Positions 6,529 to 9,347 of a DNA stretch of 9,347 bases are shown in pieces. The position numbers were made by a program, and so were the translations under genes. The notes under the pieces are model-generated. The model had not been told where the DNA came from, made no database searches, and was given only the letters and a program-made list of their open reading frames with translations. The stretch lies in assembly GCA_017501805.1 (NCBI GenBank), contig JAFVWG010000043.1, positions 1-9,347 on the forward strand, given 5' to 3'. Source of the stretch: Oscillospiraceae bacterium. GTDB taxonomy: Bacteria > Bacillota > Clostridia > Oscillospirales > Oscillospiraceae. Each line of letters begins with the position of its first letter. Positions within the stretch are counted from its first letter, which is position 1.

Positions 6529-7758
6529 TTATCTGTTGGTCTCGTATTCGGCTACGAGTTCAGGGTGCTGTTCGCAGGCTTTGTCTACAGCCTGGTTCCA
6601 GGTCATAGTAGGAGCACTCTTCTGAATTGCTTCAGCGTGCTTCTCGATCTGTGCCCATGCGTCGGGCTGACCGCCGCTGGTGCTCTTGCCGATTTCGCTG
6701 AATGCGCCGGACTTCTCGACGGTCTGAACGGAAGCGTCCAAAACGGCGATCATCTGGTCGTAAGCTGCGCCGCCGGCTGCCTTGAGGCTCTTAAAGAGAG
6801 GAACGAGTTCTTCAGGCTTCTTGCCGATGATCTCGTACTTCTTGGCTACCTCTGCGAGCTCGCGGTCCTCTGCTTCGTCGGCTCTCTTGCGGAGCGCCTT
6901 CAATTCAGCGGCTACGGCAGGGTGGAGACCCTTGTAGATGTCCTCGTTACCGGCAGGCTCGGTAGCAGGAGCGGGATCGGTTGCTGCAGGTTCAGCAGCG
7001 GGTTCAGTTGCTGCGGGTTCGGTGGACTTTGCCACGCCGCCAGCTGCGGGTTCGGTTTCCTCCTGAATGCCGGCTACCTTCTCGATCTCTTCGAGCTGGG
7101 CGAGCTGTTCAGGGGAGAGTTTGCTCTTGTCGATTTTCATGTCTTCGTCGACTCCTTTCGTTGTTTTGGTCACCGGATCGGTGCCAGGGTTTGTGGTTCC
7201 GGCAGGTTCTGTGCCGGTGGATTTGGCGATAATAGCCGCCAGCCTTGCTTTGGCGACTTCTATCTGTTCGGCAGTCATTTCGGGCGCGGATTTTAACACC
7301 TTTGTGGGTGTGCCGCTTGCCCAGAGTGCGATTGCGGCCGTGACCGCTTCGTTGAATTCAGCGAGGCTCTGACTCATCATCGTGCCTTTGTCGGCGGCTG
7401 CCACGTCGGCATCGCGGACGATGGAGCAGAGGCTATCCTGCAGGAAATAGCAGAAGTCCCAGATTTCGTCGGTCGTCTTGCGGAGCTGTGCGGATTGGAA
7501 TTTCTCATCGAAAGTCTCCGCGTCGCATCCTTTGGCGATTTCCTCGATTTCCGTTTGCTCGATGCCTTCGCGCTTTGCGATGGACATCACTCCCGCCAGG
7601 AAGCGCTTCACCATGCTCTGGTGGGCAGGTTCTGTCGCTGCGGGTGCAGGCGCTCCCTCTTTGTTCTTAAAGAGAAGAACGTCCGCCTGCTGGTTGGCGC
7701 CAGCATCCACGAAGTCTACCTTCGTGATTTTCAGGTCCTTGAGTTTCGATTTTGCCAC
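6529..7758 (-). CDS. Scaffold-like capsid assembly protein with N-terminal VDAGAN module
   Basis: The protein has 409 residues. It opens with a short segment KITKVDFVDAGANQQADVLLF (V14-D18-G20-A21-N22), a pattern common at the N-terminus of XkdF-type phage protease and scaffold polyproteins. A helical region follows (about 45-180), then a Thr/Pro/Gly linker (about 180-202). From M207 comes a second helical region (LSPEQLAQLEEIEK), a TEPAA-rich low-complexity stretch (234-270) and a strongly helical, charged C-terminus (about 275-409). Composition, lack of a catalytic domain, and position between the protease and the decoration and capsid genes point to a scaffold, probably a substrate of the upstream protease. 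It starts at GTG behind a strong Shine-Dalgarno site. A second site lies before the in-frame ATG at 7140, so a 203-residue C-terminal product may also be made. The scaffold role is inferred from context. Confidence 0.8.
   Translation of the reverse strand: MAKSKLKDLKITKVDFVDAGANQQADVLLFKNKEGAPAPAATEPAHQSMVKRFLAGVMSIAKREGIEQTEIEEIAKGCDAETFDEKFQSAQLRKTTDEIWDFCYFLQDSLCSIVRDADVAAADKGTMMSQSLAEFNEAVTAAIALWASGTPTKVLKSAPEMTAEQIEVAKARLAAIIAKSTGTEPAGTTNPGTDPVTKTTKGVDEDMKIDKSKLSPEQLAQLEEIEKVAGIQEETEPAAGGVAKSTEPAATEPAAEPAATDPAPATEPAGNEDIYKGLHPAVAAELKALRKRADEAEDRELAEVAKKYEIIGKKPEELVPLFKSLKAAGGAAYDQMIAVLDASVQTVEKSGAFSEIGKSTSGGQPDAWAQIEKHAEAIQKSAPTMTWNQAVDKACEQHPELVAEYETNR
6949..7056 (-). repeat. TEPAA-type low-complexity coding repeat in the scaffold gene
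   Basis: Residues 235-270 of the scaffold protein are a degenerate repeat of TEPAA, AEPAA and TDPAPA units, probably a flexible linker. At the DNA level a 14-base sequence (gctgcgggttcggt on the plus strand) occurs exactly twice, at 7010-7023 and 7043-7056, with near copies nearby. Such tracts can change copy number by slippage or recombination. Confidence 0.75.
7138..7158 (-). promoter_or_regulatory. Putative internal ribosome binding site and ATG start inside the scaffold gene
   Basis: AAAGGAG (7158-7152) precedes an in-frame ATG (7140-7138) by 11 bases. The ATG is codon 207, just after the Thr/Pro/Gly linker and at the start of a new helical segment (MKIDKSKLSPEQL). Initiation here would give a 203-residue C-terminal protein. 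The spacing is longer than ideal, so the site may be weak or fortuitous. Confidence 0.5.
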
Positions 7759-7773
7759 TGGTTTTCCTCCTTT
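7759..7773 (-). promoter_or_regulatory. Ribosome binding site deciding the GTG start of the scaffold gene
   Basis: AAAGGAGG at 7773-7766 lies 7 bases before a GTG at 7758. The same frame stays open upstream as far as 7899 with other possible starts, but none has a comparable site and they would overlap the protease gene. This site fixes the start at GTG 7758. Confidence 0.85.
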
Positions 7774-7784
7774 CTTGCTGAATT

Positions 7785-7815
7785 TATAAACAAAGGGCGC
7801 CGACGGTGCGGCCCC
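7785..7815 (-). terminator. Terminator-like hairpin between protease and scaffold genes
   Basis: In the 82-base gap between the protease stop and the scaffold start, the transcribed strand can form a GC-rich stem: GGGGCCG (7815-7809) pairs with CGGCGCCC (7802-7795), giving 7 pairs with one bulged base and a 6-base loop. It is followed directly by TTTGTTTAT. This resembles an intrinsic terminator with an imperfect U-tract. As it lies inside a gene cluster that must be transcribed through, partial termination (attenuation) or an mRNA processing/stability element is more plausible than full termination. Function is inferred from shape alone. Confidence 0.35.
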
Positions 7816-7840
7816 TCGGTTTATCGTAAAAATGCCGAGC

Positions 7841-8314
7841 TTACGCTTCGGCGGGTTCGGTCGGTTCCTCGACCGGTTCTCTGATGGCTTCTCCTTCAAT
7901 ACTGAACATCGGGTATTCTCCGGATTTGACCTTTTCCCAGACGTCGTCGTCGGTTACGTAGAAACCGATCCACCAGCCTTCCGGGACGGTGCCTTCGGGA
8001 AGTCCGAGGGCAGCCTGCTTCTCTTTGGTGAATACCATGCTCTCAATGAGGACGGCGCATCCGCCGCGTTCGTGCATCTCTCCGCCTTCGCGGTAAAGCT
8101 CCACGAATTTATAAGCCGCCTGCTCCAGCTCTTCGATGTCGATCATGTCTTCGTGCCAGTCGACCAGCTGCTCTCCGGCGGCGCTCACGGAGACGTTTGC
8201 CCAGCCGAAGGCGAGGCGTTTGTCGTCGTCCGATTTTGCTATCTTAAATCGCCCGGTTACCCCGGACGCTTTTCCGATTGGCTCCTTCTTCAGAGCCTCC
8301 TTGAATGTGAACAT
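7841..8314 (-). CDS. xkdF-like: XkdF-like prohead serine protease (maturation protease)
   Basis: The 157-residue protein matches the pattern of the XkdF-type phage protease (Peptidase_S78_2). It has an opening strand LAFGWANVS, then D52 with DMIDIEELEQAAYKF, then GEMHERGG with candidate catalytic H81, then ESMVFTKEK with candidate S92. It continues with a WWIGFYV strand and a PMFSIEGEA motif containing S138. Such enzymes cleave scaffold and capsid proteins inside the procapsid. The catalytic assignment is by analogy, not demonstrated. The start at 8314 is chosen because AGGAGG lies 7 bases upstream. An ATG at 8356 is in frame but would overlap the upstream gene and lacks such a site. The protein ends in an acidic Pro/Glu tail (EEPTEPAEA). 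It is short because the VDxVDxGAN segment, often fused ahead of this domain, is encoded in the next gene instead. Confidence 0.87.
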   Translation of the reverse strand: MFTFKEALKKEPIGKASGVTGRFKIAKSDDDKRLAFGWANVSVSAAGEQLVDWHEDMIDIEELEQAAYKFVELYREGGEMHERGGCAVLIESMVFTKEKQAALGLPEGTVPEGWWIGFYVTDDDVWEKVKSGEYPMFSIEGEAIREPVEEPTEPAEA

Positions 8315-8325
8315 TGTCGTTCCTC

Positions 8326-9264
8326 CTATTCTGCTTCTTCGTAGCAGATGGCGCATCTGCAGCGTGGGTGTGCAGGCGGGGTTTGCTTCTGTCCACCGTA
8401 TAGGCTTTTACCCTGGTACTCGAAGCTGTCGCCGAGGTCTACCGCGACGCCATCCAGGGCGCCGCATATTCCGCAGACCCCTTCGTCGTCCGCTGTGCTC
8501 CATACCGCTTTCATCCTGGGGAGCAGTCCTGCGTCCTGCGCCTGGTGAATTGCGTCGTCTGCACCTTTGTTGTAGGCATACGCCAGCTCCGTCTCGGCTA
8601 TCATTTGAGCGCGCTCCCGGTGCTGCCTTCCGGCGTACCGTGCGGCTGCCTCTCTGGCTCTCTTGGCGGCGGTGGTTTCCTTCATGGTGGGGTTATCCTC
8701 CATGAGCTTCGCCTTTACCTTCTCGTAATAATGCGCGTTGGCGAGTGCCTGGGGTTCTGTCAGTCCGATGGTCGGTCTGATGATTCGGGCGAGTTCGTCA
8801 ACGGTCATATGTCCTTTTGCGGTGTAGTGGATCATGCTGGAGACCGCTTCCTTCGCTTCGTCGCTCATCTGCGTGATCCATTCGGCGCCGTGGACGGTGA
8901 TCCAGTTGTCGATGCCGGTGGTCATAGGCATATAGAGGTCGGGGTTCTGAAGAAGCGCGGCCGCGATGTCCTTGCCGCCTTTGAAGGTTGCGCTGTCAAG
9001 TATCGGCTTCAGGTGGGTGTTGAAAAATGCCACGTAGTCGTCCTGCCAGTTCGTGAATTCTTCCTCGGTCATGTATCCGAGGAGAATTGCTTCGCGCAGC
9101 TGCTTGTATGTGATAGCCTGCTGTTGGTCCTTCCACATGGAAATGAGGAGGCGCACCGGCTTCCGCTGATTCGCATTCAGGAATGAATTCAAGCGGTGCA
9201 GAGCGTTCCTCTGGTTCCTTGTTTTGGTTTTGGCGAGCCTTTTGTGCTTATGGGTATGTTTCAT
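8326..9264 (-). CDS. Minor head (head morphogenesis) protein, SPP1 gp7 / Mu F-like
   Basis: The 312-residue protein ends in the hallmark of the phage Mu F-like domain (PF04233): a CxxC pair at C264 and C267, then a short DG-containing stretch, then PPAHPRCRC with H299, C302 and C304. These residues probably bind a metal. Family members (SPP1 gp7, Mu gpF) sit in few copies at the portal vertex and act in head assembly or DNA delivery. The first 20 residues are very basic (MKHTHKHKRLAKTKTRNQRN), and the middle (about 40-240) is mostly helical and rich in Ala, Glu and Lys. The start is supported by GGAAGGAAGG just upstream and by the ATGA overlap with the preceding gene. The stop lies inside the Shine-Dalgarno site of the protease gene that follows. 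The family call is firm; the exact role in this phage is inferred. Confidence 0.94.
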   Translation of the reverse strand: MKHTHKHKRLAKTKTRNQRNALHRLNSFLNANQRKPVRLLISMWKDQQQAITYKQLREAILLGYMTEEEFTNWQDDYVAFFNTHLKPILDSATFKGGKDIAAALLQNPDLYMPMTTGIDNWITVHGAEWITQMSDEAKEAVSSMIHYTAKGHMTVDELARIIRPTIGLTEPQALANAHYYEKVKAKLMEDNPTMKETTAAKRAREAAARYAGRQHRERAQMIAETELAYAYNKGADDAIHQAQDAGLLPRMKAVWSTADDEGVCGICGALDGVAVDLGDSFEYQGKSLYGGQKQTPPAHPRCRCAICYEEAE

Positions 9265-9347
9265 CGTCTCGCCTTCCTTCCGAGCCTCTGGCGTGCCTTT
9301 TTGGCTTTTTCCAGGTCTTCTGCGTCTTCTTCCTCGGTGTCGAGGTC
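9261..9347 (-). CDS. C-terminal end of a phage structural protein, probably the portal (partial)
   Basis: Only the last 28 codons are visible; the gene continues beyond the window edge. The tail is highly charged: an acidic stretch (DTEEEDAEDLE) is followed by a basic one (KAKKARQRLGRKARR) and a TGA stop. The stop overlaps the next start as ATGA, so the two genes are probably translationally coupled. In tailed phages, a gp7/Mu F-like minor head gene usually follows the portal gene, and portals often end in a charged, disordered tail. Position and composition therefore suggest the portal. No diagnostic portal domain can be seen here, so the name is an inference from context; the open frame and the overlap are read directly. 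Confidence 0.55.
   Translation of the reverse strand, partial: DLDTEEEDAEDLEKAKKARQRLGRKARR

Noticed and set aside
6565..7296. 243-codon plus-strand open frame rich in Cys, Gly and Phe
   Set aside because: The composition is the complement of the Ala/Glu/Pro repeats of the scaffold gene; there is no initiation signal.
7780..7795. A TTTATAAAT stretch in the gap before the scaffold gene as a promoter -10 element
   Set aside because: No -35-like sequence lies at a suitable distance upstream, so an internal promoter cannot be supported.
7759..7899. N-terminal extension of the scaffold protein to a TTG at 7899
   Set aside because: The extension overlaps the protease gene, has no Shine-Dalgarno site and reads as a basic low-complexity leader; GTG at 7758 has an ideal site.
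1..9347. Defence system, anti-defence gene, integrase, tRNA, CRISPR array or insertion sequence hidden in the window
   Set aside because: All supported frames are structural phage genes with almost no free space; no matching sequence pattern was seen on either strand.

Overview
The window is one tightly packed late (structural) gene cluster of a tailed phage or prophage. Every supported gene lies on the minus strand, so transcription runs from the high-coordinate end to position 1. The host is most likely a Bacillota (Gram-positive, Clostridia-like) bacterium. This is inferred from strong AGGAGG-type Shine-Dalgarno sites 6-11 bases before nearly every start, and from neck and tail genes that follow the order of the Bacillus PBSX and skin elements. 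No bacterial gene, integrase or attachment site is present, so the sequence cannot say whether this is a free phage or a prophage. The contractile tail sheath makes it a myovirus-type particle.

Head module (9347 to 5055): the C-terminal end of a gene that is probably the portal protein; an SPP1 gp7/Mu F-like minor head protein; a short XkdF-like prohead protease; a scaffold-like protein with an apparent internal start; a DUF2190-like capsid decoration protein; and the major capsid protein. Shell, scaffold, maturation protease and decoration protein together give a complete procapsid pathway.

Neck module (5041 to 2156): a YqbF-like protein with an acidic tail; a head-tail connector (YqbG-like); a head closure protein (YqbH/gp16-like); an HK97 gp10-like tail completion protein; a small beta-rich protein (possibly DUF5026); and a double-length tail terminator-like protein. 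Several of these genes overlap by 1-20 bases, which suggests translational coupling.

Tail module (2154 to 1): a 67-residue protein of unknown function, the tail sheath (XkdK-like) and the tail tube (XkdM-like). An 8-bp perfect hairpin follows the tube gene at the window edge. The tail assembly chaperones and tape measure protein would be expected next, outside the window.

There is no gene-free stretch over 300 bases; the longest gap is 82 bases (7759-7840) and holds a terminator-like hairpin. I found no defence system, RNA gene, CRISPR or mobile element. The most interesting details are the internal start in the scaffold gene (a possible lambda Nu3-like arrangement), the hairpin between protease and scaffold, the separation of the VDxVDxGAN module from the protease, and the duplicated fold in the tail terminator-like protein.
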